In this document: piece after piece, positions 8,688 to 16,780 of the stretch
Position numbering within the stretch: the stretch's first letter is position 1
Layout of the letters: every line of letters starts with the position of its first letter
Notes under the pieces: model-generated
Seen by the model: the letters and a program-made list of their open reading frames with translations, nothing else
Databases searched by the model: none
What the model was told of the DNA's origin: nothing
Position numbers and translations under genes: made by a program
DNA from: Lachnospiraceae bacterium
GTDB lineage: Bacteria > Bacillota > Clostridia > Lachnospirales > Lachnospiraceae
NCBI GenBank assembly: GCA_022510705.1
Contig: JAFLSX010000005.1
Location: forward strand, 1 to 59,966
Direction of reading: 5' to 3'
Length of the DNA: 59,966 bases

Positions 8688-9803
8688 TTGCTGTTCTTGC
8701 AGCGGAAATGGATGACTATGATAGCTGTGATTTTAGGAGGTCTGCTGTTAATTTTATATGGAATTGTCATTCCGCTGTGTATAGGCGCAGGAGTGGCGGC
8801 TTTTGTGGAAAAGCAGGAAAGAAATCTCTGCTTTATATGGATAGCGGGATATCTATTGTATTTTTCCTTATTTCAGTTGGTCTCGGTACCGCTTATTTTG
8901 AAGGCGAAGCCTTTTTCCATGTTGGTCAGCCTGTTTGCTGTTATTGCCCTAATCGTAGCAGGAATGGGGGCTGGCGTTTGGGTTTTTAAGATGCGCAGGC
9001 GCGCTGCCCTGCATGTTGTAAAGCCGGCACGGGAAAGGTCTGCAAAGATCCTTGCCGGAAAGACAGAATTGTGTTTTTGGATATTGGCCGGCATCGGACT
9101 TTTGATACAGCTTTTTTTACAGGCAAGGCTTGCTTTTGGGGACGGAGATGACGCCTATTTTGTGGCGGTATCCCATGCCACCATAACTTCAAATAAGATG
9201 TATTTAACATTGCCCTATACCGGAGGCAGTACCATATTGGAGATCCGTCATGCACTGGCGCCTTTTCCTATTTTTATTTCCTTTGTGTCCCGGATGTCCG
9301 GACTTCATACGGCCACGGTGTCACATATTGTCATACCCTTTCTTTTGTTGCCGTTAACCTACGGCATATATGGGATGATCGGCAGCAGGCTGCTTACAGG
9401 CAGACGAAAGTGGCTGCCACTGTTTTTAGTATTTGCCGAGCTTTTAGTCATATGGGGGAATGTATCCCTCTATACTGCGGAAACCTTTCTGATCACCCGG
9501 ACAGGACAGGGAAAGGCGGCGCTTGCCAACCTGGTCATTCCTGCATTATTTCTTTTGCTGTACATGGTGGGAGAACGGATCGCGTCTGGCAGACGGGTGG
9601 AAAAAAGCCTTTGGCTGTTGGCTTTTTGTATAATGATGACTGCATGTTTCTGCAGTACCCTGGGCGGCTTTTTGATCGCGGTGCTTTTGGGTGTCTTTGG
9701 ACTATGTGTGGTGTTTGTGTATCGGAAATGGAGTATTTTTCTGCCTCTCTGCCTTTGCCTGATGCCGGCAGCGGTGTATATCGGACTGTATTTACTTTGG
9801 TGA
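8688..9803 (+). CDS. GT-C-like membrane protein, N-terminal part of a possibly split gene
   Basis: 371 residues with about nine hydrophobic helices. GDGDDAYFVAVSHATI near residues 151-166 is an acidic outer-loop motif of GT-C type. From memory it resembles the DUF6077 group of Clostridia, whose members are near 600 residues. The frame stops at TGA TGA (9801-9806), and the next gene (9816) continues in the same frame, so the two together have the expected full length. The start is uncertain: TTG 8688 has a weak AGG 9 bases upstream, while in-frame ATGs at 8712 and 8718 would begin right at the first helix. Substrate unknown. Confidence 0.55.
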   Translation: MLFLQRKWMTMIAVILGGLLLILYGIVIPLCIGAGVAAFVEKQERNLCFIWIAGYLLYFSLFQLVSVPLILKAKPFSMLVSLFAVIALIVAGMGAGVWVFKMRRRAALHVVKPARERSAKILAGKTELCFWILAGIGLLIQLFLQARLAFGDGDDAYFVAVSHATITSNKMYLTLPYTGGSTILEIRHALAPFPIFISFVSRMSGLHTATVSHIVIPFLLLPLTYGIYGMIGSRLLTGRRKWLPLFLVFAELLVIWGNVSLYTAETFLITRTGQGKAALANLVIPALFLLLYMVGERIASGRRVEKSLWLLAFCIMMTACFCSTLGGFLIAVLLGVFGLCVVFVYRKWSIFLPLCLCLMPAAVYIGLYLLW

Positions 9804-9815
9804 TGAGGAAAAAAG

Positions 9816-10586
9816 ATGTTAGAGAAATGGAATTGGGTAGTGTCAATATATAGGGACTATGTGGGTGCAGGCATGCTGGCTGCGCTGTTTTTGACGGCAC
9901 TGCTCTATTTGTTTGTTACCGAAAAAAATAAAAACACCCGCATACTGTTTCTGTATATGCCGGTGCTTACACTGCTTATATTTTTCTTTCCGCCTTTTGC
10001 GGCAATCGTGTATGCCTTTACTGGCGAAGAAATCTATTACCGGCTGTTGTGGCTGGTGCCGGTTACGCCTGTTCTTGCCTATTCGGCGGTCAAGATCCTG
10101 ATGGATTGCGGCAAAAAGAAAAGACTGTGGGTCGGTGCGGCAATGATGGGAATTCTCCTGCTCTCGGGTAAACCGGTCTATAAAAGTCCTTATTTTTCCT
10201 CTGCCGAAAACTATTACCATGTACCGCAGACGGTGGTGGAGATCTGTGATATGATCTCACAGGAGGAGCATTATGTTAAGGCCGTCTTTCCTGCAGAATT
10301 CCTAACGTATGTCAGACAGTATGATACCAGGATCTGGATGCCTTACGGCAGAGAAATTCTGGTGCCGCGCTGGGGATTTCAGTATGATTTGTATGAACTC
10401 ATGGAAGCGCCGTGTCCGGATGCGGAGCGGATTGCATCTGAAGCAAGGGATCAGGGCTGTCAGTATATTATTATTTCGGAAAGAAAGCCGCTCTCGGGCA
10501 GTTTTACAGACTATGGCTATGAACTGCTTGCAAATGTTGGGGGGTATGGTGTTTACTGGGACCCTGATTTAGTATGGTACCCCTGA
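9816..10586 (+). CDS. membrane protein, C-terminal part of the split GT-C-like gene
   Basis: 256 residues: about three or four membrane helices (to residue about 115) and then a soluble, probably extracytoplasmic domain ending at WDPDLVWYP. The frame is the same as that of the upstream gene, with only two TGA codons and three sense codons between them. GAGGAA (9805-9810) followed by ATG 9816 is a good initiation site, so it is likely translated as its own chain and may associate with the upstream product. The soluble tail, with a run such as DQGCQYIIISERKPL, resembles the C-termini of other GT-C-like proteins in this locus. It converges with the minus-strand SGNH gene 18 bases later. Confidence 0.55.
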   Translation: MLEKWNWVVSIYRDYVGAGMLAALFLTALLYLFVTEKNKNTRILFLYMPVLTLLIFFFPPFAAIVYAFTGEEIYYRLLWLVPVTPVLAYSAVKILMDCGKKKRLWVGAAMMGILLLSGKPVYKSPYFSSAENYYHVPQTVVEICDMISQEEHYVKAVFPAEFLTYVRQYDTRIWMPYGREILVPRWGFQYDLYELMEAPCPDAERIASEARDQGCQYIIISERKPLSGSFTDYGYELLANVGGYGVYWDPDLVWYP

Positions 10587-10604
10587 TTTCTACTGTGTCG
10601 TAGA

Positions 10605-11561
10605 TTATTTCAATGCGTCCTGCATGCGGTCTGCCACTAGCTGCCGTCCTGCCTGGTTTAAGTGAAGATTGTCGGTCAGATAATCGGAAGCGATGTCCTC
10701 GTGGATGCCGCCATAAAAACAGTCTACAAAGGACACATCCATGGTTCCTGCGGTATACGACTGTTCAATTACATATGCGGATAATTTTCTGTCTCCGTAA
10801 ATTTTGCTGTCACTGCTGATATAGCTGCCATCCTCTGCTACGCCAAAAGCATAGGTGGGGGACATAACCACGATGCGGATCCAGGGATAATGCTCCTGAA
10901 TGAATGAGATACCTGCGGCCATGGCTCCCGTAAAGGTCTGTATGTCCATGGGATTTTCTGCATTCGTCACATTGCGGCCGTCCAAATAGTCACTGCCGTC
11001 GTACATGATATAGATTACATCCACTGTACGGAAATTCAAATTCTTCAAAGTATCAATAGATTTCTGAAGTTCCTCGGGAATCTCCTCCATATTTTCATAT
11101 GCCAAATCCGCAATCTGGTAGTTATTCCCGGTAAAGATGTTGGTCAGCCAGTAGAAGCAGAAAGCGTCCATAGGATATGCAGTCTCCTGGAAATAAGGAT
11201 TGAGGGAGGACATATAAGAACCCTCAATGGCACAGTTGTATACGGTAGCGCCGGTGGCTTTGGCAAAGAGGTTACAGGGATTGTTGGGAGAGTCCTTATC
11301 TTCTGCAAACAGATTGCCCAGAAAGAGGACTGTTGTTAGGCCGTCATCCTCCGGAAAAGTTCCGTCATCTTCCGTCCTGAGAGCAATAATATTGTCATAA
11401 TTTTGCATTTCCGCATTTTCGGGAACGGGAATAGCATCGATTTCTGCCTGCGTTATATAACGACCATAGCTGGTGAACTTCCTGACCAGCACGATCAGAA
11501 GCACAATAATAACAAAAAAAATGACCAGAGGCATATTTAGTCTGAATTTCTTTTTTTCCAT
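10605..11561 (-). CDS. membrane-anchored SGNH/GDSL-like protein
   Basis: The only minus-strand gene. It has 318 residues, an N-terminal helix (about 10-30) after MEKKKFRLN and an extracytoplasmic domain. SGNH-type features are the first strand TTVLFLGNLFAED, CAIEGSYMSS as the Gly block, MYDGSDYLDG and the C-terminal DNLHLNQAGRQLV with the Asp-x-x-His pair. The Ser of the usual GDS block is not present (G-N-L instead), so it may be inactive, bind sugar, or use another residue. ATG 11561 has AAGG 8 bases upstream; the GTG at 11570 overlaps that site. It has its own promoter (11598-11626). Role probably in surface polysaccharide O-acyl modification or recognition, by context only. Confidence 0.65.
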   Translation of the reverse strand: MEKKKFRLNMPLVIFFVIIVLLIVLVRKFTSYGRYITQAEIDAIPVPENAEMQNYDNIIALRTEDDGTFPEDDGLTTVLFLGNLFAEDKDSPNNPCNLFAKATGATVYNCAIEGSYMSSLNPYFQETAYPMDAFCFYWLTNIFTGNNYQIADLAYENMEEIPEELQKSIDTLKNLNFRTVDVIYIMYDGSDYLDGRNVTNAENPMDIQTFTGAMAAGISFIQEHYPWIRIVVMSPTYAFGVAEDGSYISSDSKIYGDRKLSAYVIEQSYTAGTMDVSFVDCFYGGIHEDIASDYLTDNLHLNQAGRQLVADRMQDALK

Positions 11562-11597
11562 AAAAATCACCTTTTTTAAAGTCTGTTATTTGGACTT

Positions 11598-11626
11598 ATT
11601 GTACTATTATCCCCTAAAAATGTCCA
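11598..11626 (-). promoter_or_regulatory. predicted sigma-A promoter of the minus-strand SGNH gene
   Basis: On the minus strand TGGACA (plus positions 11621-11626) and TACAAT (11598-11603) are separated by 17 bases. Each matches the consensus hexamer at five of six positions. The start of the gene lies 37 bases downstream. Confidence 0.6.
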
Positions 11627-11660
11627 GCCGAGCCGGAAGGATTTAATAATTAATAAAGAA

Positions 11661-11685
11661 AATGATACAAAGAAGATACAAAAAC
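11661..11685 (+). promoter_or_regulatory. tandem GATACAAA direct repeat, candidate regulator binding site (copy 1)
   Basis: GATACA occurs at 11664 and again at 11675, an 11-base period, each followed by A-rich sequence. The full 25-base element matches 24892-24916 at all but two positions. It lies between the divergent promoters at 11598-11626 and 11725-11753. Two half-sites one helical turn apart on the same face is the arrangement used by OmpR/PhoB-type response regulators. Confidence 0.45.
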
Positions 11686-11724
11686 AGGGAAAATGGGGTA
11701 TATCTGGAAAAGATGCTTTTTGCC

Positions 11725-11753
11725 TTGTTTAAAGAGCATTGGAATGTTATAAT
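11725..11753 (+). promoter_or_regulatory. predicted sigma-A promoter of the large GH25 gene
   Basis: TTGTTT (11725-11730), a 17-base spacer and a perfect TATAAT (11748-11753). Transcription would begin near 11760, about 34 bases before ATG 11794. Confidence 0.6.
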
Positions 11754-11793
11754 AATACAGGATTATTGCTTATGAAAAAGCGAAAGGTACGTG

Positions 11794-14751
11794 ATGAGAA
11801 TGAAAAAGTTTTATGGACGCAATAGACAGTATGAAGAAGATTTAGAGTTAGAGGATTTGGATGCCGCTTTCGAAGAAGAATATTATGAGGAGGACGTTTA
11901 TAACGGAGATGAGTCCTTGGAAGAAGAATCTTATTATGAAGGCGAGGATGAGCCGGAATTTTTAGAGGCAGAAGCCGAGTATGAAGGTGAAGAGTTCTGC
12001 GAAGAGGCAGAAACCGAGTACGAGGGTGAAGAGTTCTGCGAAGAGGCAGAAGCCATGGAAGAAACTGCTGAAATATATGAAGAAGGAGAAACCATTGCAG
12101 AATTTTTCCAAGAAGAGGGCGCCCCATTTAATGAGGAAGATGTTTTTGGAGAAGAGAACGGAGAAATAGATTATATAGAGTTGGAGGATCTGTCTGAGGA
12201 AGACGGGGTTTATTTCGAAGAGGATGAGACCGCTTACGAGGAGGAAGACGGGGAAGAAGATATTTTGGCATGGAGCGACATGCCGGATAAAAATATTTTT
12301 CAGAAAATATGGTATTCTATGCTCCACATGAGCACCATGGACCGGATCATTACCACAACGGGTGTACTGGTGCTGATATTGGCGCTGGCTGCTGGGATTG
12401 CTTTTGCCGGTACGCGGACAGGGAGCAGAGAGGTGGCCTCTTTGGATACTGTAGGTGCACAGCTGGATGGCATTACCCTGATAGGTGAGCATGGCCTGAC
12501 GGCAGTTGCAGATGCGGAATTAGCGAAGAGACAGGCTGCCGGTGCAATTGAGATGGAAGAAAACGGAGAGTATGAGGAGAACGAATATACGAGAGAGGTA
12601 GAGGTTGTTTTGAATATGACCTCTATCGAAAAGGACTTAAAATTAAAATTTGTCAACAAAAACACCAATAAGTTGATTGCCAATGTGCCATTTTCCGTTA
12701 CGGTAACAACGCCCGACGGCAAGACCGAAACTTGGACCGACGACGATATGGACGGCATTATTTATAAAAGCGGTATTACGCCGGGAGACTATTCGGTGGC
12801 AATGAATGCTTTGACAGACAGCAAGTATGCAGGATATACCATATCCACCAAGGCTGTTAAAGTGAATGTGGTCAAAGAGATTCAATATAAAAAAGTGGAT
12901 GTGTCGGATGAAATTAAGAACGAATCCGAACTGACACAAAAAGAAGATGCGGAGAATGAACTGGAAATAGAGTCCGAACTGGAGGATACCGTGGCTTGGG
13001 TGGAATCTACCGTAACGCCCGGTAAAGTGACCTGGACGGAAGTGGCCAAAAGTAGTGTGGATCTGGGATTTACACTGACGACAGCTTCGGTCGGCGGTAC
13101 TACGATGAAAATGGCAGCGGAGATTCCGGCGCAGCTGCTTGCAGCAAATGTTTCTGCAGAGCCGGAAATAAATACTATTGCGGGAATGGATATGCCTACC
13201 CCTTCCCCGGCTCCTACAACGACCCCTGTAGAAAGCCCGAGTCCTGAGCCTGCAGAAAGTCCGAGTGCTGCGCCTGCAGAAAGCTCGACTCCTACTCCGG
13301 CAGACAGTCCCGATCCGACCCCGGAAGAAACACCGAAAACTACTGTGACCGGGGTGACATTGGAGAAGACAACGCTTTCACTGGCAGTGGGAGGCACGGC
13401 ACAGTTAAAGGCAACGGTTGTTCCGGAGGATGCTGCGGATAAAACGGTAAAATGGGAAAGCAGCAATCCGGAAGTGGCAACGGTGGATAAGGATGGCCTT
13501 GTAACAGCTAAAAAGGTCGGAACAGCCACGATTACGGTTAAAGTCCATGCCAATGAAGAGCTAAAAGCCACCTGTACCGTCACGGTGACGGAATTGGGTA
13601 TTACTCTGACACCCACAGCTTTGAATATTCTGACCGGAGGTTCCGGAACTGCTACTGCGGTAATAACCGCTGACAAGGGAAAGGTGACTGCAGAGCCCGG
13701 TGCTGCCAATATTGCGACAGTAACGGTGGGGACTCCCACTACTGCGGATGGCAAGATGACTGTGAAGATAACCGTATCGGGTGTGGCAGCAGGAACCACA
13801 ACGATTACAGTCACTTATAAGGATGGTGACTTGGAGAAGAGCGAGAAACTCACAGTAACGGTTTTGGCTAAAGATAAAAAACTGACGGATAAGAGCGGGA
13901 ACCAGCTTTGGAAAAAAGTGGGCGAGGATAAGTATGAAGAGGCCACCTATGCGGATTATATAAATAACGATATTAAGAGCTTTTATCTGCGTACCGAAAG
14001 TGAACCCAGGTACACCGGCTGGCAGAGCATCGGCGGTAAGGTATACTATTTTGATGCGAACGGCAACAAAGTGACCGGTGAACAGGTAATACAGGGTGCA
14101 AAATATAATTTTGCCAGTGACGGTTCTCTGGTAGTGGGCAGCGGCAGTTTTGGTATCGACGTTTCCAAGTGGAACGGGAAAATTGACTGGAATGCAGTGA
14201 AAAATTCGGGTGTAAGTTACGTTATCATTCGCTGCGGCTACAGAGGTTATGGCAGCGGTGCCTTGGTTGTGGATCCTTATTTTGAACAAAATATCAAAGG
14301 AGCCACGGCAGCCGGTCTCAAAGTAGGTGTTTATTTCTTCTCCCAAGCAGTTAACAAGGCCGAAGCGGTAGAGGAAGCGTCTATGGTATTGCAATTGGTT
14401 AAGGGCTATACCATATCCTATCCCATCTTCTTAGATGTGGAGTATTCGGGTGCGGCAGGCAATACGGGCCGTGCAGACAGTTTGAGCGTTGCTGCAAGAA
14501 CGGAAATTATTGTAGCGTTTTGCGAGACTATCCGAAATTCCGGTTATACGGCGGGCGTTTATGCCAATAAGAGCTGGCTGACCGGTATGATCGATACCAG
14601 CCAGTTATCTAAATATAAGATTTGGCTGGCACAGTATGCGGCGGCTCCTACTTATACGGGAAGATATGATATGTGGCAGTATAAATCTACCGGCAGAGTA
14701 ACGGGTATCAACGGCGATGTAGACTTGAACTTAAGTTATCTGGGCTACTAG
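11794..14751 (+). CDS. membrane-anchored modular GH25 muramidase with acidic cytoplasmic domain
   Basis: 985 residues. Order: a very acidic Glu/Tyr-rich cytoplasmic region (1-170), one helix (about 183-207, ITTTGVLVLILALAAGIAFA), a Cna-B-like beta module around 265-365, a Pro/Ser/Thr-rich linker (about 466-518), a Big_2 Ig-like domain (about 518-600), a second Ig-like repeat (602-692), a choline-binding-type repeat (about 735-780, GWQSIGGKVYYFDANGNK) and a GH25 lysozyme domain (785-985). GH25 signs are FGIDVSKWNG, FLDVEYSG with the D-x-E pair, MWQYKSTG and DVDLNLSYLGY. It should cleave peptidoglycan glycan strands outside the membrane, as a type II membrane protein. AAAGG (11783-11787) is 6 bases before ATG 11794; the GTG at 11791 is too close. 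A paralogue is at 16770. Confidence 0.88.
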   Translation: MRMKKFYGRNRQYEEDLELEDLDAAFEEEYYEEDVYNGDESLEEESYYEGEDEPEFLEAEAEYEGEEFCEEAETEYEGEEFCEEAEAMEETAEIYEEGETIAEFFQEEGAPFNEEDVFGEENGEIDYIELEDLSEEDGVYFEEDETAYEEEDGEEDILAWSDMPDKNIFQKIWYSMLHMSTMDRIITTTGVLVLILALAAGIAFAGTRTGSREVASLDTVGAQLDGITLIGEHGLTAVADAELAKRQAAGAIEMEENGEYEENEYTREVEVVLNMTSIEKDLKLKFVNKNTNKLIANVPFSVTVTTPDGKTETWTDDDMDGIIYKSGITPGDYSVAMNALTDSKYAGYTISTKAVKVNVVKEIQYKKVDVSDEIKNESELTQKEDAENELEIESELEDTVAWVESTVTPGKVTWTEVAKSSVDLGFTLTTASVGGTTMKMAAEIPAQLLAANVSAEPEINTIAGMDMPTPSPAPTTTPVESPSPEPAESPSAAPAESSTPTPADSPDPTPEETPKTTVTGVTLEKTTLSLAVGGTAQLKATVVPEDAADKTVKWESSNPEVATVDKDGLVTAKKVGTATITVKVHANEELKATCTVTVTELGITLTPTALNILTGGSGTATAVITADKGKVTAEPGAANIATVTVGTPTTADGKMTVKITVSGVAAGTTTITVTYKDGDLEKSEKLTVTVLAKDKKLTDKSGNQLWKKVGEDKYEEATYADYINNDIKSFYLRTESEPRYTGWQSIGGKVYYFDANGNKVTGEQVIQGAKYNFASDGSLVVGSGSFGIDVSKWNGKIDWNAVKNSGVSYVIIRCGYRGYGSGALVVDPYFEQNIKGATAAGLKVGVYFFSQAVNKAEAVEEASMVLQLVKGYTISYPIFLDVEYSGAAGNTGRADSLSVAARTEIIVAFCETIRNSGYTAGVYANKSWLTGMIDTSQLSKYKIWLAQYAAAPTYTGRYDMWQYKSTGRVTGINGDVDLNLSYLGY
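11971..12048 (+). repeat. 39-base tandem duplication in the acidic domain of the GH25 protein
   Basis: Units 11971-12009 and 12010-12048 encode E-A-E-Y-E-G-E-E-F-C-E-E-A and E-T-E-Y-E-G-E-E-F-C-E-E-A. They differ at few bases, so the duplication is recent and in frame. A partial third unit begins after 12048. Each unit carries one Cys. Confidence 0.85.
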
Positions 14752-14809
14752 ATTTAGGGAAGTATGATTTAAAATGATAGAATAAATGAAGCAGGATGAG
14801 AGGAAAGCT

Positions 14810-15895
14810 ATGAGAACTTATTTGGTAACGGGCGGAGCAGGATTTATCGGTTCCAATTATATTCACTATATGTTTAAAAAGTATGGAGAAGAAATTCGTA
14901 TCATCAATGTGGACGCACTGACCTATGCAGGGAATCCCGAGAATCTGAAAGAGGTGGAAGACAGGAAAAACTACACTTTTGTGAAAGCCAATATCTGTGA
15001 TAAGGAAGCCATTCGTAAAATATTTTCTGAAAATGATATTGACAGAGTGGTGCATTTTGCAGCGGAAAGCCATGTGGATAGAAGCATCCGCAATCCTGAG
15101 GTCTTTGTACAGACCAATGTCTTGGGCACCGCAGTGATGTTAAACTGTGCCAAGGAAGCATGGGAGAAGCCGGAGGGCGGTTTTAAGGAAGGGAAAAAAT
15201 TCTTGCATGTATCTACGGATGAGGTCTATGGCTCATTGCCGGATGACGATAGTGCTTTCTTTTATGAAACTACGCCCTATGACCCGCACAGTCCCTATTC
15301 GGCCAGCAAGGCTTCTTCGGACATGCTGGTAAAGGCGTATATGGATACCTATCGTTTCCCGGCCAATATCACGAACTGTTCCAACAACTATGGACCTTAT
15401 CAATTTCCGGAAAAACTGATTCCACTCATCATTAATAATGCACTACAGGGAAAGAAACTGCCGGTCTATGGTGACGGAAAAAATGTGCGGGACTGGTTAT
15501 ATGTAGAGGATCATGCCAAGGCTATCGATATGGTGCAGGAGCAGGGAGAGTTGTTCGAAACTTACAATATCGGCGGACACAATGAAAAGCAGAATATCGA
15601 AATTATCCATATTATCATAGAAACCCTTCAGGAGATGCTGCCCGAAGGGGATCCCAGAAAATCCTTAGTCACCAAAGATCTGATCACATATGTCGAAGAT
15701 CGCAAGGGACATGACCGCAGATATGCCATTGCACCGGATAAGATTAAGAGTGCGGTGGGCTGGTATCCGGAAACCATGTTCAAGGAGGGCATCAAAAAAA
15801 CGATTGCCTGGTATTTTGAACATGAGGACTGGATGAAGCATGTAACCAGCGGAGATTATCAAAAGTATTATGAAGAGATGTACGAAGGCAGATAG
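14810..15895 (+). CDS. rmlB: dTDP-glucose 4,6-dehydratase RmlB
   Basis: Extended SDR enzyme (361 residues) turning dTDP-glucose into dTDP-4-keto-6-deoxyglucose in the cytoplasm. The NAD site is VTGGAGFIGSNY near residues 5-16, the catalytic pair is Y163 and K167 in PYSASKASSD, and DHAKAIDM and NNYGPYQFPEKLIPL are family motifs. I chose ATG 14810 because AGAGGAAA lies 5 bases upstream and the protein then begins MRTYLVTGG; an in-frame ATG at 14786 would add eight polar residues before the Rossmann strand. It begins 58 bases after the GH25 stop and is followed by rmlA after 15 bases. The product can feed RmlC and WecE, both in this locus. Confidence 0.95.
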   Translation: MRTYLVTGGAGFIGSNYIHYMFKKYGEEIRIINVDALTYAGNPENLKEVEDRKNYTFVKANICDKEAIRKIFSENDIDRVVHFAAESHVDRSIRNPEVFVQTNVLGTAVMLNCAKEAWEKPEGGFKEGKKFLHVSTDEVYGSLPDDDSAFFYETTPYDPHSPYSASKASSDMLVKAYMDTYRFPANITNCSNNYGPYQFPEKLIPLIINNALQGKKLPVYGDGKNVRDWLYVEDHAKAIDMVQEQGELFETYNIGGHNEKQNIEIIHIIIETLQEMLPEGDPRKSLVTKDLITYVEDRKGHDRRYAIAPDKIKSAVGWYPETMFKEGIKKTIAWYFEHEDWMKHVTSGDYQKYYEEMYEGR

Positions 15896-15910
15896 GAAAG
15901 GAGCGCTTTT

Positions 15911-16780
15911 ATGAAAGGAATTATATTGGCCGGAGGTTCCGGAACCAGGTTGTATCCTTTGACCAAGGCCATTTCCAAGCAGATTATGCCGGTCTATGAT
16001 AAACCCATGATCTACTATCCCCTTTCCATCTTGATGCTGGCGGGAATCCGGGAGGTTCTCATTATCTCTACTCCCAGAGATTTGCCGGTGTTTGAAGAAC
16101 TTCTAGGGGATGGAAAGCAATTGGGGATGGAAATTTCCTATGCGATACAGGAGGTGCCCAGAGGACTGGCGGACGCCTTCATCATAGGCGCCGATTTTAT
16201 CGGGACGGACAGAGTGGCACTGGTATTAGGAGACAATATCTTCTATGGACAGAGTTTCTCTAAAGTTTTGCGGGAAGTAGCAGCCAGGGAGAAGGGGGCC
16301 ACCATCTTTGGCTATTATGTACGTGATCCCAGGGAATACGGTGTGGTGGAGTTTGATGAGAATGGTAAAGCTCTTTCCATTGAGGAAAAACCTGAACACC
16401 CTAAGAGCAACTATGCGGTTCCGGGACTCTATTTTTATGACAATGATGTAGTGGAGATTGCAAAGAACGTAAAACCCTCAGCCAGAGGGGAAATTGAAAT
16501 TACCAGTGTCAACAATGCTTATCTTAAGCGGGGGGATCTGCGGGTGGAAACACTGGGAAGAGGTTTTGCGTGGCTGGATACAGGCAATCATGATGCGCTG
16601 ATAGATGCTGCGGATTTTGTAGCGGCATTTCAGAAAAGGCAAGGGCTGTATATTTCCTGTATTGAAGAGATTGCATATAAACGGGGCTTTATTACCAGAG
16701 AACAGTTATTAAAGCTGGCGGAGCCTCTTATGAAGACCAATTACGGTCAATATTTAGTTGAGGTTGCAAATGGACTCTAA
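15911..16780 (+). CDS. rmlA: glucose-1-phosphate thymidylyltransferase RmlA
   Basis: Cytosolic nucleotidyltransferase (289 residues, typical for the family) forming dTDP-glucose from dTTP and glucose-1-phosphate. The start [18 protein letters not shown] carries the nucleotide-binding loop. [37 protein letters not shown] and [18 protein letters not shown] are the usual RmlA signatures. AAAGGAG is 7 bases before ATG 15911. Its 3' end overlaps the start of the second GH25 gene by 11 bases. Glucose-1-phosphate would come from the phosphoglucomutase at 23.1 kb. Confidence 0.96.
   Translation: MKGIILAGGSGTRLYPLTKAISKQIMPVYDKPMIYYPLSILMLAGIREVLIISTPRDLPVFEELLGDGKQLGMEISYAIQEVPRGLADAFIIGADFIGTDRVALVLGDNIFYGQSFSKVLREVAAREKGATIFGYYVRDPREYGVVEFDENGKALSIEEKPEHPKSNYAVPGLYFYDNDVVEIAKNVKPSARGEIEITSVNNAYLKRGDLRVETLGRGFAWLDTGNHDALIDAADFVAAFQKRQGLYISCIEEIAYKRGFITREQLLKLAEPLMKTNYGQYLVEVANGL

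Noticed and set aside
12882..13814. 310-codon minus-strand frame across the Ig-like domains of the GH25 gene
   Set aside because: Val/Thr/Ser-rich low-complexity product that mirrors the repetitive sense strand.
14786..14809. Upstream start adding eight residues to RmlB
   Set aside because: The ribosome binding site AGAGGAAA lies between this ATG and the one at 14810, which starts directly at the Rossmann strand.
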